DNA from: an uncultured Gemmatimonadota bacterium
GTDB taxonomy: Bacteria > Gemmatimonadota > Gemmatimonadetes > Gemmatimonadales > Gemmatimonadaceae
Assembly (NCBI GenBank): GCA_902826615.1
Contig: CADEFN010000001.1
Coordinates: 1,302,001 to 1,366,000, forward strand
Length of the DNA stretch: 64,000 bases
Reading direction: 5' to 3'
In this document: positions 33,084 to 42,244 of the stretch, one piece after another
Numbering within the stretch: the stretch's first letter is position 1
Layout of the letters: the number at the start of each line of letters is the position of its first letter
The notes under the pieces: generated by a model
Databases searched by the model: none
Seen by the model: the letters and a program-made list of their open reading frames with translations, nothing else
Told to the model about the DNA's origin: nothing
Translations under genes and position numbers: made by a program

Positions 33084-34087
33084 TTTGCGGGTGCGGGTAC
33101 GCGGCGCGTGAACACGAGATAGTCGCCCTTCCCTCGGTGCTCGGCGATGGGAAGTGAGTCAAGCGACGCGACCGGAACAGCCGAGATCACCACAGTGCGC
33201 GCAGCGGCCGCCCTTCGTCGAGCGCGGGCGGCCGTGCCGAGACCGTAGTCGCTGTGGAAGGCGCCGTCGTAGTGCACTGCAATCGCATCACGACCCGCGC
33301 GCTGCCAGTACGCGACCATGGCTTCGGCCATGGCTTCGTCCTTTGCGCACTGCGCGTCGTAAAATCGCTCGGTCATACGTCCGAGTCCGGCGGTGTCCGA
33401 GGGCGAGGCCGGTCCGCCGGGACCATGTCCCTGCATCTGTTCGGCAAAACGGCGAAAGTATTCGTCGCCACGCGGACACTGGTGCTCACGTGCGGTCCAC
33501 TGCTTTTCGGTCGCGGAGAGGGTGTCCAGAACGGCGAGTCCGCCGCGGCCCAGCATGGAGGCAACACGCCGCGGGATGTTGGAGGCCACCACCGGCCATC
33601 CTCGCGCGCGCGCCAGCTCTACCATGCCCCGATAGTCGGTGTTGTAGCGATCCCATGGGCGGGACGCGGCAAGGAACTCGGGTTCGCCGATTTGTCCCGC
33701 CAGATAGCGATCGAGCAGCGTCTGCACATCACGCTCGAACATTTCGAGCGACAACACCACGTTGGGGCGTCGCTCGGCTATGGCGGCGAGAAAGGCGAGT
33801 TCGGTGGCGTGGGTGACGGGGTCGTCGTGCTGTTCGCCGAAAAAGACGAGGTCGGCCCTGGCGGCGGTGCGCACCATCTGGTCAAACGAGACCATGGCTG
33901 AGGCGCGTGTGTCGTAGACGCGGACAACCGGTGATGTGCCGGGCGCGCTGACAGGTGTTGCCGGGGCGGAGCAGGCGGCGAGGAAGACGGCGAGGATGAG
34001 CGAGGCTCGTGCACCCACCCGGGCGTCATGCCCGTGTACGCGGGCATTCGCGTGCGGGACGTCTGATTTCTTGAGGCAAGCAAACAT
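33080..34087 (-). CDS. ChaN-like haem-binding lipoprotein
   Basis: 335 residues. The family block is clear: LVFFGEQHDDPVTHATELAF, then VVLSLEMFERDVQTLLDRYL, then DYRGMVELARARGWPVVASN and the C-terminal ERFYDAQCAKDEAMAEAM, as in ChaN/DUF399 proteins that bind haem at a Tyr or His. A lipobox (VFLAACS) marks a lipoprotein. The ATG at 34087 makes an atypically long, basic N-terminus; a GTG at 34018 (GARASLILAVFLAAC) would give a normal lipoprotein signal and may be the true start. A 9-bp inverted repeat covers the 34087 start. Neighbour of a small membrane protein; no TonB receptor adjacent. Confidence 0.82.
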   Translation of the reverse strand: MFACLKKSDVPHANARVHGHDARVGARASLILAVFLAACSAPATPVSAPGTSPVVRVYDTRASAMVSFDQMVRTAARADLVFFGEQHDDPVTHATELAFLAAIAERRPNVVLSLEMFERDVQTLLDRYLAGQIGEPEFLAASRPWDRYNTDYRGMVELARARGWPVVASNIPRRVASMLGRGGLAVLDTLSATEKQWTAREHQCPRGDEYFRRFAEQMQGHGPGGPASPSDTAGLGRMTERFYDAQCAKDEAMAEAMVAYWQRAGRDAIAVHYDGAFHSDYGLGTAARARRRAAAARTVVISAVPVASLDSLPIAEHRGKGDYLVFTRRVPAPAK

Positions 34088-34095
34088 GCCTCAAG
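34070..34095. repeat. 9-bp inverted repeat over the ChaN-like start
   Basis: CTTGAGGCA (34070-34078) and TGCCTCAAG (34087-34095) with an 8-base loop. If translation began at 34087 the hairpin would sequester the start codon. If the true start is 34018, the element lies in the leader or terminates the upstream AKR-Rid transcript. Confidence 0.55.
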
Positions 34096-34125
34096 CTGCT
34101 GACTGCTCCCGGCTTTGGCCAGCGG

Positions 34126-35571
34126 TTATTCCCGGACGACGGCCTCGGTCTCCATCTCCACCAGGTACTCGTCGCCGATCAGGTCCGCGCGCACGAGCGT
34201 GTTGGCCGGCTGGATGTGCGCGAACCGCTCGCCATGGGCACGGGAGACCGCTTCCCAGTCTTCCATCCGCCGGATGTAGAGCCGGGTGCGCACGACATCT
34301 TCGAGGGTCCCGCCAAGCGAAATGATGGCACCCTCGGTTTTGTCGATGATGTGGTGGAGTTGTGCGGCGGGGTCGTTTCCACCCATGGCGCGAGTGCCGT
34401 GGGTGGCGGTAGTGCCCGAGACGAGGATGCGATTGCCTTCGCGCACCGCCCGGCTGAAGCCGCAGAGCGACTCCCACACGGTGCCACTGAACGCATGCGC
34501 TCGGCCTCCCACCTGCCGTACCTCGAAGGGGACGGGGAAGCTCTCGAGGTGGTGGCTCAGATCGCCGCTGGCCGTGAGGAATGGTGGCTTTCGGTACTCG
34601 TCACCACAGTCGCCCGGAATGGCGCGCATGGTGCGCAACACATTGCGGATGTCGTCGTGGCAGGCCTGGTCGAGCGTAAAGCCGAAGAGCCGGAGTGTGT
34701 CGTCCACATGAGCACTCTGGCCGAGCCTGGCGCCCACGACAATTCCCCCAACTGCGGGCTGCTCCAGCATGTAGCGGCACGCCACATTGGCAATGGAGGC
34801 GCCGAGCCGCTGCGCATGTGTGTTCAGCACGGTCAGGAGCCGCTGCAAGGCGTCCCAGCCTCCGGCTTCCTCGACAAAGCGGCGGTACTTCATCTGTGAC
34901 CAGGTATCGAGCCCCGTGGGGTCTGGCGCACCGAGCCAGCGTTCGGACAACAGGCCACCCGCCACTGTACCAAAGGCGAGCAGCTTGACGCCATGCGCCA
35001 CACAGAGGGCCGACATTGCACCGGCTGCGCGCTGATCGATGAGGGAAAAACTCACCTGATTGCTCACCACGGGAATCCCGCTCTGCACCACAACGCGCAG
35101 GTGCGCGGTGTCAAAGTTGGTGAGTCCGAGATTTCCGACGAGTCCCTCCTCGCGGAGTTCATCGAGCCAGAACATGGCGTCGAGCCAGGCGGGATGGGCG
35201 TATTGCCAGGCGTGGAACTGCAGCAGCGGGAGCTGCGTGAGATGCATGCGGTCGAGCGATCGCATGACCGCCGCGCGCACCATGTCGCGTGTCAGGGGTC
35301 CGGGCTGCGGAACCCACTTGGTGAAGAGCTCAACGGCGCCCGCATCGCGGCGCTGCACATACCGGCCGACGATGTCCTCGGCGGATCCATAGTGATCCGC
35401 CATGTCGAAGGTGGTGAGGCCGGCGTCGACGTAGGGCTGCATGGCCGCAGCGGTCGCGTCGAGATCGATCGTCCGGCCATCGCGCTCCATGTCGGCGATC
35501 TGCCAGAGGCCGGTGAGGACACGCGAGATACTGAGCGAGGGACCGAGGGGGCAGCGTTCGACAGTTGGCAT
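34126..35571 (-). CDS. Aldo/keto reductase fused to a RidA/YjgF domain
   Basis: A 481-residue two-domain protein. Residues 1-325 are an NAD(P)H-dependent AKR with the full tetrad: Asp56 and Tyr61 (FDMADHYGS), Lys85 (ELFTKWVP) and His120 (LLQFHAWQY). It also has the cofactor-binding end GGIVVGARLGQSAHVDD. After a ~30-residue linker a Rid domain begins at SFPVPFEVRQVGGRAHAFSG and ends EYLVEMETEAVV. The Rid part keeps the substrate Arg in RTRLYIRRMEDWEAVSRAHG. The two halves are in one frame with no stop, so the fusion is genuine. A Rid enamine/imine deaminase joined to a carbonyl reductase could convert an unstable imine to a carbonyl and then reduce it. Confidence 0.88.
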   Translation of the reverse strand: MPTVERCPLGPSLSISRVLTGLWQIADMERDGRTIDLDATAAAMQPYVDAGLTTFDMADHYGSAEDIVGRYVQRRDAGAVELFTKWVPQPGPLTRDMVRAAVMRSLDRMHLTQLPLLQFHAWQYAHPAWLDAMFWLDELREEGLVGNLGLTNFDTAHLRVVVQSGIPVVSNQVSFSLIDQRAAGAMSALCVAHGVKLLAFGTVAGGLLSERWLGAPDPTGLDTWSQMKYRRFVEEAGGWDALQRLLTVLNTHAQRLGASIANVACRYMLEQPAVGGIVVGARLGQSAHVDDTLRLFGFTLDQACHDDIRNVLRTMRAIPGDCGDEYRKPPFLTASGDLSHHLESFPVPFEVRQVGGRAHAFSGTVWESLCGFSRAVREGNRILVSGTTATHGTRAMGGNDPAAQLHHIIDKTEGAIISLGGTLEDVVRTRLYIRRMEDWEAVSRAHGERFAHIQPANTLVRADLIGDEYLVEMETEAVVRE

Positions 35572-35578
35572 GTGGCGC

Positions 35579-35619
35579 GGTGCGGTGGGACGAACCGCAA
35601 GCTACTCACCCACCGCACC
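35579..35619. terminator. 11-bp perfect inverted repeat between the NTF2-like and AKR-Rid genes
   Basis: GGTGCGGTGGG (35579-35589) and CCCACCGCACC (35609-35619) with a 19-base loop, in the 59-bp gap. No T-run follows on the minus strand. It could be a Rho-type terminator hairpin, an attenuator or a repressor operator upstream of the AKR-Rid gene. Confidence 0.45.
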
Positions 35620-35630
35620 GATGCGAACGT

Positions 35631-36050
35631 CTATCTGATGCCGTTGTCCATGTCAGCGGCGATCAGCCATTGCCCGCCCACCTTCCTGAGGACAAGGACA
35701 AACTTTCCCTCGTCGGGTCCCGTGCGCTCGCCGTAGCGGTATGCACCGATGATGTAGCCGAGGGTGCCGCTCTCGGAGAAGGCCAGCGCCCGCAGTCTGA
35801 GCGGTCCCCCTTGTCCGGCATACGCCGCGCGGATGGCATCGCGTCCACGCGCAGGGGGTTTGCCGCTGGGCAGCGCGTACCCCTCCGGATGAAAAAGCTG
35901 AGCAACGGCGGCCGGGTCTTTCTGCTCCCAGCCGCGTTCATAGTCGCGCAGCACGCGTTCCATGGCGGGCGGGAGCTGGACTGACGGTGGCGTCTGCGCC
36001 ACGAGTGGCGCCGCGAGAAGGAGGGCGCCGAGCAGGAGGAGGATGCGCAT
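35631..36050 (-). CDS. Secreted SnoaL/NTF2-like protein
   Basis: 139 residues, signal peptide (RILLLLGALLLAAPLVAQ). The NTF2-like cone is recognisable from LRDYERGWEQKDPAAVAQLF through the final LRKVGGQWLIAADM, the DUF4440-type layout. These small folds bind ligands or act as lyases or isomerases; no catalytic residue can be assigned here. The gene is 50 bases downstream of the HAD phosphatase gene on the same strand and 59 bases above AKR-Rid. Confidence 0.75.
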   Translation of the reverse strand: MRILLLLGALLLAAPLVAQTPPSVQLPPAMERVLRDYERGWEQKDPAAVAQLFHPEGYALPSGKPPARGRDAIRAAYAGQGGPLRLRALAFSESGTLGYIIGAYRYGERTGPDEGKFVLVLRKVGGQWLIAADMDNGIR

Positions 36051-36100
36051 TGATCGCGGGGAGAGTTCGTGTCCAGCTTAACCAGGCCGCTCCCCTGGCG

Positions 36101-36742
36101 CTACGCGAGCCGCGCCTTCAGCTCCGCCGCGGAATGCACGACCGCTGTAGGGGACTCGGCTTTCAGTGTCTCAACGTCGAACGCGCCCCACGTCACCGCG
36201 ATGGAATCGATCCCCGCGGCGCGTGCGGCCTGGAGATCGAAGGGGGAGTCGCCGATGTAGACCGTGTCCGAAGGACGTGCCTGCAGACGCTCCATCGCAT
36301 ACCAGAGCGGCTCGGGGTTCGGTTTGTGCTTCGGCGTGGATTCGATGCCCACCACAAGCGGGAAGTAGGGGGCAAGACCGAGGAGCTGCAGGGCACGGTG
36401 GGCGAGGGGTTCGATCTTGCTGGTCACCACGCCTAACGCGCGCTGTTCGGCACTCAGCCAGGCGACAAGGTCTCCCACACCATCATACGGCAAGGTGAGC
36501 CGGTCATGATGTTCCATCTGATAGCTGCGGTACGCCTTGATGAGAACGTCGAGCTCCGCGGCGTCGCGTGCGTACTGATCGAATTGCTGAATGAGCGGCT
36601 TCCCGATGCCAGCCATGAGGACGGCGCGCGACGGTGTGTGACCAAGCACGGTACTGAATGCGTGTTCACTGGCCAGGACAATGAGCTCGATGGAGTCGAC
36701 AAGTGTGCCATCGAGGTCGAAGAGGACGACGGGGTAGGTCAT
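36101..36742 (-). CDS. HAD family phosphatase (phosphoglycolate phosphatase/PpaX-like)
   Basis: 213 residues. Motif I, VLFDLDGTLVDS (first Asp nucleophile at ~9), motif II Thr/Ser in LGVVTSKIEP, motif III Lys in HKPNPEPL, and motif IV in YIGDSPFDLQAARAAGI. The helical cap between motifs I and II is of the phosphoglycolate-phosphatase type. A small-molecule phosphatase or pyrophosphatase is likely; substrate cannot be told from sequence. It follows the helicase gene by 40 bases on the same strand, so it may be in the same transcript as the helicase-methyltransferase pair, though this could be accidental. Confidence 0.85.
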   Translation of the reverse strand: MTYPVVLFDLDGTLVDSIELIVLASEHAFSTVLGHTPSRAVLMAGIGKPLIQQFDQYARDAAELDVLIKAYRSYQMEHHDRLTLPYDGVGDLVAWLSAEQRALGVVTSKIEPLAHRALQLLGLAPYFPLVVGIESTPKHKPNPEPLWYAMERLQARPSDTVYIGDSPFDLQAARAAGIDSIAVTWGAFDVETLKAESPTAVVHSAAELKARLA

Positions 36743-36782
36743 CTCTCAATCTAGGCAGCGTGCCGGTACACTCCAACCGTCG

Positions 36783-38978
36783 TCAGGCAGGCACAATGAT
36801 GAGAAGTGCTTCCACGGTCGGCACAACTCGCGGCTGCTGCGCGCGCACGCGCGGGGCAAGCGTGACCATCAGCTCCTCGATGCCGGCGGCCGTGAGTGGG
36901 CCCGTCGCCATCTGCGCCAGCCAGGCCCGAAGGGCTCGTTCGGCCCCCGATCCCGCGCTCTGAAGCACGAGTTCCCGGGCACGGGCGGTGAGGGCGAGTC
37001 GCTGATAGCGGTCGATGCGTGAGGCGCCGGTGGCAAACGCGGAGAGACGCCGCAGCACCTGCTGATGATCAACGGACAGGCGGTCCAGCAGCAACGACTC
37101 ACGGAGGGCCTTGCCTCGCAACCAACGGTCGAGCTGCGACCACGCGGCCGTGCGGGCCTCAGGGTGGTCACATGCCGCCGCTGTTCCGGCATTCGCGAGG
37201 AGTCGAAGAATGGTGCTCGGTTCACGAGTGACGCCGTGCGCTTCATTCGCAACCAGGATCACTTCACAATCGCTTTGCACAGCGGCAACCCATCCCCGGC
37301 ACACATCAGACTCGGCGACGACCACGACAGGGCTCGTGTCGAGTGACCGGTCATCTGTCGCCCACTCATTCAGCAGCGAACGCAGCAGTTGCAGGCTGGA
37401 TGTTGTCCCGCGAGAGCGAGAGATGCCGCGACGAAAGCTGGCAGGAAGCGCGAATCCCACCGGGTCTACACCCACAGCGCGTCGGGACAACCCGGCCTTG
37501 CGTGCCAGGCGGCGCAGAACACCGGTGAGCTTCTCGCTCGCATGCGGCGGCTGGAGGGCATACTGGCGTACCTCGCTGTGCGGGGAGCCAAGCCGTCGCA
37601 ACCGGCCGATGCGCTGCTCGATGCGAGCGACGGTCCACGGAAGGTCGAGATGTACGAGTACGGAGGCCGCATGGAGGTTCACTCCTTCGCTCACCACATC
37701 AGTGGCGATGAGGACGTCCATCCGCAGCAGATCGTCAGGCAAACGTGATGACGGGACAAAGCGCGCGAGGATTTCGTGCCGAGGGAGGTGGCCACTGGCC
37801 ACGAGGCCATGGCTTCCGGTCAGGAGAGCGCAGCGCCACCGCGTCTTGAGTGCGGCAAAGAGTGAATGGGCGGTGTCGGCACTGTGTGTGAAGAGCACCA
37901 CCCGTTCATCGCGATGCATGGCGATGATGCGGTTGACCTGATCGAAGCGGTCGTGGTCGTCGCACTCGTCGAGGAGCGTTCTGAGCGCGCGTACGCCATC
38001 GGTATGGTCCCGGAGATATTCGAGCAATCCCTCACACGAGTCCGTGGTGCTGTCGAGCCCGAGTTGCAATTGCACCGATGCGGAGCCGAGCAGCCAGCGC
38101 CGCACCTCGTGTCGCGAGGGATACACCCCGGCACGGAGTCGTGTCTCCATGGTGATGGCGAGGTGCAGTCGGCGGTGCAAGGCGGCCCGCAGCGCGGCCA
38201 GGCTGGAGCAGTACTGCCTGACGAGTACCAGGGTGCCTAACGCTTCTGCCGTCCCCCCGTCTGAAGGCGGGAGTGGTGGTGGCAATGCCACAATCTGTTC
38301 CAGCACACGCACTGCAGCAGGACAGGCGATCCAGACGGGTGGCGCCACCGCAGGCAGCGGGAGCGCGAGTTCTTCTTCGCTGCGACGGCAGACGAGTTGA
38401 TGCAGGGCGGCTATGGGGAGGCCAAAGGCCCGCGCGCCCAAAAAGAGCGCACAGAGTGAGGCGAGGTCGCGATCATGATTGTGGACGGGCGTGGCGGTGA
38501 GGAGGAGGATGTCCTGTCCCCAGGCGAGTGTTTCGAGTGCTGCGCGCCGCTGTGTGCCGGGGTTCCTGAAGTGATGCGCCTCATCAACGATCACGAGACC
38601 GCCTCGAGCTGCCACGGACGTTGTCCGGTTCATGGATTCCATGGACAGAAGCGACGCCGAAAGGTGTGCGTCCTTGAGCGACTGGCTCCACATCGAACGC
38701 AGCACCGCGGGGCAGACCACGGTGATGGCCGTGTGCTGCCGGGCCACCTCGAGGGCAATCCGGGTCTTTCCGGTACCAACCGGATCGGCCAGCACGGCAC
38801 CCCCAAAGCGACGCAGCAGCGCAACGACGATCCGGCTCGCGTCCAGCTGGTGCGGGCGCAGCGAAAGGGGGCCCGCACGATCCGGCGCACCGTGGCCCTC
38901 GGGAAACAGGGCCCTGGCAAATCGGCTGCGAGCGAGCGCCAGGGCATCGGATGGAGCCACGCCTAACGCCAGGTCCAT
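36783..38978 (-). CDS. SF2 DEAD/H-type DNA helicase, partner of the adjacent methyltransferase
   Basis: 731 residues. RecA-like domain 1: RPHQLDASRIV, Walker A ADPVGTGKTRIAL (~64-75), VVCPAVL, DEAH box IVDEAHHF (~130-136), LLLTATPVHN (~158-167). Domain 2: VVLFTHSADTAHSLF, then VLIATDVVSEGVNLHAASV and VARIEQRIGRLRRLG (motif VI). The Snf2/RapA-like pattern suggests translocation on double-stranded DNA. No nuclease motif is obvious in the C-terminal ~230 residues, which are helical and Arg rich. The ATG at 38978 lies inside the end of the methyltransferase gene (16-bp overlap), so the products are probably made together. Distinct from DISARM, BREX and type I sets because no other such gene is nearby. 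Confidence 0.88.
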   Translation of the reverse strand: MDLALGVAPSDALALARSRFARALFPEGHGAPDRAGPLSLRPHQLDASRIVVALLRRFGGAVLADPVGTGKTRIALEVARQHTAITVVCPAVLRSMWSQSLKDAHLSASLLSMESMNRTTSVAARGGLVIVDEAHHFRNPGTQRRAALETLAWGQDILLLTATPVHNHDRDLASLCALFLGARAFGLPIAALHQLVCRRSEEELALPLPAVAPPVWIACPAAVRVLEQIVALPPPLPPSDGGTAEALGTLVLVRQYCSSLAALRAALHRRLHLAITMETRLRAGVYPSRHEVRRWLLGSASVQLQLGLDSTTDSCEGLLEYLRDHTDGVRALRTLLDECDDHDRFDQVNRIIAMHRDERVVLFTHSADTAHSLFAALKTRWRCALLTGSHGLVASGHLPRHEILARFVPSSRLPDDLLRMDVLIATDVVSEGVNLHAASVLVHLDLPWTVARIEQRIGRLRRLGSPHSEVRQYALQPPHASEKLTGVLRRLARKAGLSRRAVGVDPVGFALPASFRRGISRSRGTTSSLQLLRSLLNEWATDDRSLDTSPVVVVAESDVCRGWVAAVQSDCEVILVANEAHGVTREPSTILRLLANAGTAAACDHPEARTAAWSQLDRWLRGKALRESLLLDRLSVDHQQVLRRLSAFATGASRIDRYQRLALTARARELVLQSAGSGAERALRAWLAQMATGPLTAAGIEELMVTLAPRVRAQQPRVVPTVEALLIIVPA

Positions 38979-41900
38979 TCCACGAGGGGCGCGAGGGCAC
39001 GATGGCTCAGACCATAGGCGGCACAGGCGGCCTCCAGCAGCTCGGCGTCACCGGGCACGTCACCGCGCACAGCGCGAACGCCGAGTGGTGCCAGCACCGC
39101 TCGAGCGCGCTCCCAGCTGGAGGGGAGGGGCATGCAGGCGACCGTCCAAGCCATGTAGCGCCGGTAGCCACCGCGTGCCGGTTCGGCGATGGCGTCGAGC
39201 CACGCGGTGAGCAGCGGAGAGTTGAGCAGCGCGGCAAAGGTCACCGCATCGGTGTCATCTCGGCAGGAAAGGACGTAACAGCTGTTGAGCGGTACGGTGG
39301 GATCGCCTGCGGGAAGCACCGTGGCACGCGGTCCCTTGCTGACGTCGGCCCAAACCACACGTGGCCTGTGGCAGGCCGCGCCTTCGACCCGGAAGAGTGA
39401 CCACCAGGGAATCGATGTGCGCGCGTCGCTCCGTTCGCCCAGCTGGTTGCGCCACCGCTGCATCCAGCGAAGCGTGGCGGGCGGTAGCGTGCGCAATGGT
39501 CGCCCGTCACGTTCATGGGTCCACACGATCCATTCGTCGCCGGGGCCGGTGTGCCAGCGCCGCACATGTTCGCCCCGCATCACGGGACGCAGCACACTTG
39601 TATCGATGCGCACATTGCCGCGAGTGGTGGACACCACCGACTCGCCCGGTGTGAGCGCTGATGCACCAACGAGGAAGGCGTCGTTGCAGCCGCACTTCAC
39701 GCCCAGCGCGGGTGTACCAAACGCCGAATGCTCCAGTGACGTTCCCGCTTCGGTGAGCCGGCGAAATGCGCGTTCGGCGTCTGGAGGCAGCAGCAGCCAG
39801 GGTGCGCCTGGGGTGTTGTCGAGGGCGAGGTGTGCGCCGGTGGTGCGCCACGAGATCGCCAGGCGCTTCTTGTGCACCGTGAGCTGCAGCTCGTGTGCGC
39901 CTGGTGTTGGTGTCTCGCGGTGCGCCACCACCAAAGAGGGATACACGGCGGCATCGAAGGCGGCGGGGGCCTCCGACCAGTCTTCGAGCACGCGCACGGT
40001 GTGGTCGCTGCCTAACAAGCGCCGCGCACCGCCGCCGGACAGCGATCGCCAGAGTTTCATCGGGAGGAGCAGCGCCAGCACGCCACCAGGCCGCACCAGG
40101 TGCATCGACTGCTCGGCGAAGAGTGCCGCGAGGTCCACTTGCGCTGCAAATCCGCTCCCTGCGCCACCGGCGGCGGCGCCCCGTTGCCAGGCGGCCTCGC
40201 GAAAGACCTTGAAGCTGGCACGAAACGCCTCCCGCTTGTCGGCGGGAATCCGGTGGATGCGCACCCAGGGTGGATTGCCGACCACGACATCAAAGCCACC
40301 GGCGCTCATGGCGTCGGCAAAGTGGCTTTCGAACTGGAATGGGAGGGCACCACCCGACTGGAGCGCGCGCCGCTGGTCGCGCAGGCGCCGAGCCGTGATG
40401 CGGAGTTCGTCACGCCGTGTGCGTTCGGCGCCTAACGACCCGCGCCGGCCGCCGAAGAGGTCGCGCCCGCGGGACGCCGCCACCAGGGCGCGCCGTTCGT
40501 CGGTAATCGTCGTAAGGCGCGCGCCGATGAGGGCGATGCCCGCCTCCCGCTCGGCGCGGTCGATCGACCGCAGGAGGAGTTGCTTTCGTTTTCCGGTCGC
40601 ACGCGCGTAGCGCTCTCGCAGTCGTGCGAGCGCGGGGCCGCCGGCGCGTCGTGTTGCAAGCGGATGTCCGCCATCGAGGGCATCACCGATGCGCACATTC
40701 CGGTCGAGGTTGGGAAGTGGGGTCACTTCCATCGGGTCGGTGGCGTCGAGGTCGACGATGGTCGAGAGCCAGAGCCGCAACTCGCACAACCAGACCGCCA
40801 TGGGGTTGATGTCGACCCCGAACACCGAGCGTGTGAGCACACGTCGTTTGAGGTGCGCGCGAGGGAGGGGATCACCGGCCGCGCATAACGAGTCGGTGAG
40901 GCGGTCGAGGGCATGCACCAGAAAGGCCCCGGTGCCGCAGGCCGGGTCGAGCAGCCGTACCTTCGCCAGCAATGGGTGGATCAGGGCACAGTCGGCGGCG
41001 TCGAGTGTGTCACGACGCAACACACGCGCGCGGAGCGGTTCGTCGACCTGGTGGGTGGCCAGCCATTGATCGAGTGCGGCTTCGGTGGTGCGTTCGACGA
41101 GTGCTTGCGGCGTGTAGAAGGCTCCACTCTCGCGACGATCGCGCGACGCCATGAGGCTCTCAAAGGCGCGTCCCAGCATTTCCGGATCGATGGCCGCTTC
41201 GCTGGCATCGGTGCGATCTTCGCGCGGTGTAAAGCGAAAACGGGTCAGGACGTCGTCGAAGAGGGCGCCCACCTCCTCATCGCGAAATCGCAGGGTGCGA
41301 TACCGGGACTCCAGCGCTGATCGCGCGAAGAGTCCGCCATTCAGAAAGGGCACCTGCCCGAAGGCGCGCGCCCGCGCGGCGCGCTGGCGCAGCGGCGTGT
41401 TCAGCGTCCCGAAGAACAATGGCTCGAGCACACCGCGATGGATGCCCCGCCCACGACCGGAGGCCGCGTCGCAGTGTTGCGCCAGAAAGTCGGCGTTGTG
41501 GTCGAGCCAACCACGGGACTGCAGAAATGAGAGGAAGAGGAGGCGTGAGGTGGTGGTGAGAGCCAGGGTGCGACGCGCGTCGGATGGCGCCTCACCCAGA
41601 GCCCCTTCGCCTAACGACACAACAGCTCGTTCGAGTGCCCGGTAAAAGCGCGCCGACAGTGCCTCGCGCCCGAGGATTTCATGCCAGCGCAAATGCACCA
41701 GCGCATCATCACCGCCGGCCGCTGCCGATAGCGCGGCCAATGTTTCGGCGTCGCTGTCGAGCACCCGTCCCGGTTCGAAGGCCAGCGTGGCTCGCCGAAC
41801 CCGCTCACCTTCCTGCACCCAGGTCCCCAATGCGGCTTCGCGTGCGTCACCACGGAGTGCCAGCACCACCCAGGCGAAGTGCGGAGCTCGTGCGCCCACC

Positions 41901-42151
41901 CGCGTCGCGAGCTGCGTGAGTGTCTCCCGCAACGGCCGTCGGCCGTTGGTAATGATCACGAGGGCTCGCAGCATGCCCTCTCGCTGCGCCAGCGCGACGG
42001 CCGCCGCGTCGGGCGGAACGCCGAGTTCGCCTATCGCGGAGGCGTCGAGCCGCGAGGGTGGACCGAAGCCCAGTGCGGCGAGAAGTGGAGGCGCTCCGCG
42101 GGCGCTGGCGAGTCCCGCGAGGAGCGGAGCGGCGGTTCGGGTGGTAAGCAC
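38963..42151 (-). CDS. Eco57I/TaqI-type N6-adenine DNA methyltransferase
   Basis: 1062 residues. The N-terminal ~300 residues (ALVIITNGRRPLRETLTQLA, then helical TTTSRLLFLSFLQSRGWLDH) are an Eco57I-type lead domain. The methylase core has GAFYTPQALVERTTE (~343-357), motif I LLDPACGTGAFLVHALDRL (~400-418), GVDINPMAVWLCELRL and catalytic motif IV NPPW (~626-629). A C-terminal TaqI-like specificity region (LRPVMRGEHVRRWH, NSPLLTAWLDAIAEPARGGY) follows. No PD-(D/E)XK signature is evident, so it looks like a methylase plus recognition domain without its own nuclease. Its end overlaps the helicase start. Both frames are intact. Confidence 0.9.
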   Translation of the reverse strand: MLTTRTAAPLLAGLASARGAPPLLAALGFGPPSRLDASAIGELGVPPDAAAVALAQREGMLRALVIITNGRRPLRETLTQLATRVGARAPHFAWVVLALRGDAREAALGTWVQEGERVRRATLAFEPGRVLDSDAETLAALSAAAGGDDALVHLRWHEILGREALSARFYRALERAVVSLGEGALGEAPSDARRTLALTTTSRLLFLSFLQSRGWLDHNADFLAQHCDAASGRGRGIHRGVLEPLFFGTLNTPLRQRAARARAFGQVPFLNGGLFARSALESRYRTLRFRDEEVGALFDDVLTRFRFTPREDRTDASEAAIDPEMLGRAFESLMASRDRRESGAFYTPQALVERTTEAALDQWLATHQVDEPLRARVLRRDTLDAADCALIHPLLAKVRLLDPACGTGAFLVHALDRLTDSLCAAGDPLPRAHLKRRVLTRSVFGVDINPMAVWLCELRLWLSTIVDLDATDPMEVTPLPNLDRNVRIGDALDGGHPLATRRAGGPALARLRERYARATGKRKQLLLRSIDRAEREAGIALIGARLTTITDERRALVAASRGRDLFGGRRGSLGAERTRRDELRITARRLRDQRRALQSGGALPFQFESHFADAMSAGGFDVVVGNPPWVRIHRIPADKREAFRASFKVFREAAWQRGAAAGGAGSGFAAQVDLAALFAEQSMHLVRPGGVLALLLPMKLWRSLSGGGARRLLGSDHTVRVLEDWSEAPAAFDAAVYPSLVVAHRETPTPGAHELQLTVHKKRLAISWRTTGAHLALDNTPGAPWLLLPPDAERAFRRLTEAGTSLEHSAFGTPALGVKCGCNDAFLVGASALTPGESVVSTTRGNVRIDTSVLRPVMRGEHVRRWHTGPGDEWIVWTHERDGRPLRTLPPATLRWMQRWRNQLGERSDARTSIPWWSLFRVEGAACHRPRVVWADVSKGPRATVLPAGDPTVPLNSCYVLSCRDDTDAVTFAALLNSPLLTAWLDAIAEPARGGYRRYMAWTVACMPLPSSWERARAVLAPLGVRAVRGDVPGDAELLEAACAAYGLSHRALAPLVEWTWR

Positions 42152-42244
42152 ATCCCGAGCCTACCAGTGCCCTGCGCCTGCTGTGTCATCGTTTTATTGC
42201 AGGTGGTGCCAATTCTGCTGCGTTGATCGGAGAGGTGACCAGAA

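Noticed and set aside
39285-40610. 441-residue plus-strand frame in the methyltransferase gene
   Set aside because: Ser/Arg-rich shadow; the methylase motifs are on the minus strand.
36783-42151. Complete DISARM or BREX system
   Set aside because: Only the helicase and methylase are present; the other characteristic genes are missing within 6 kb on either side.
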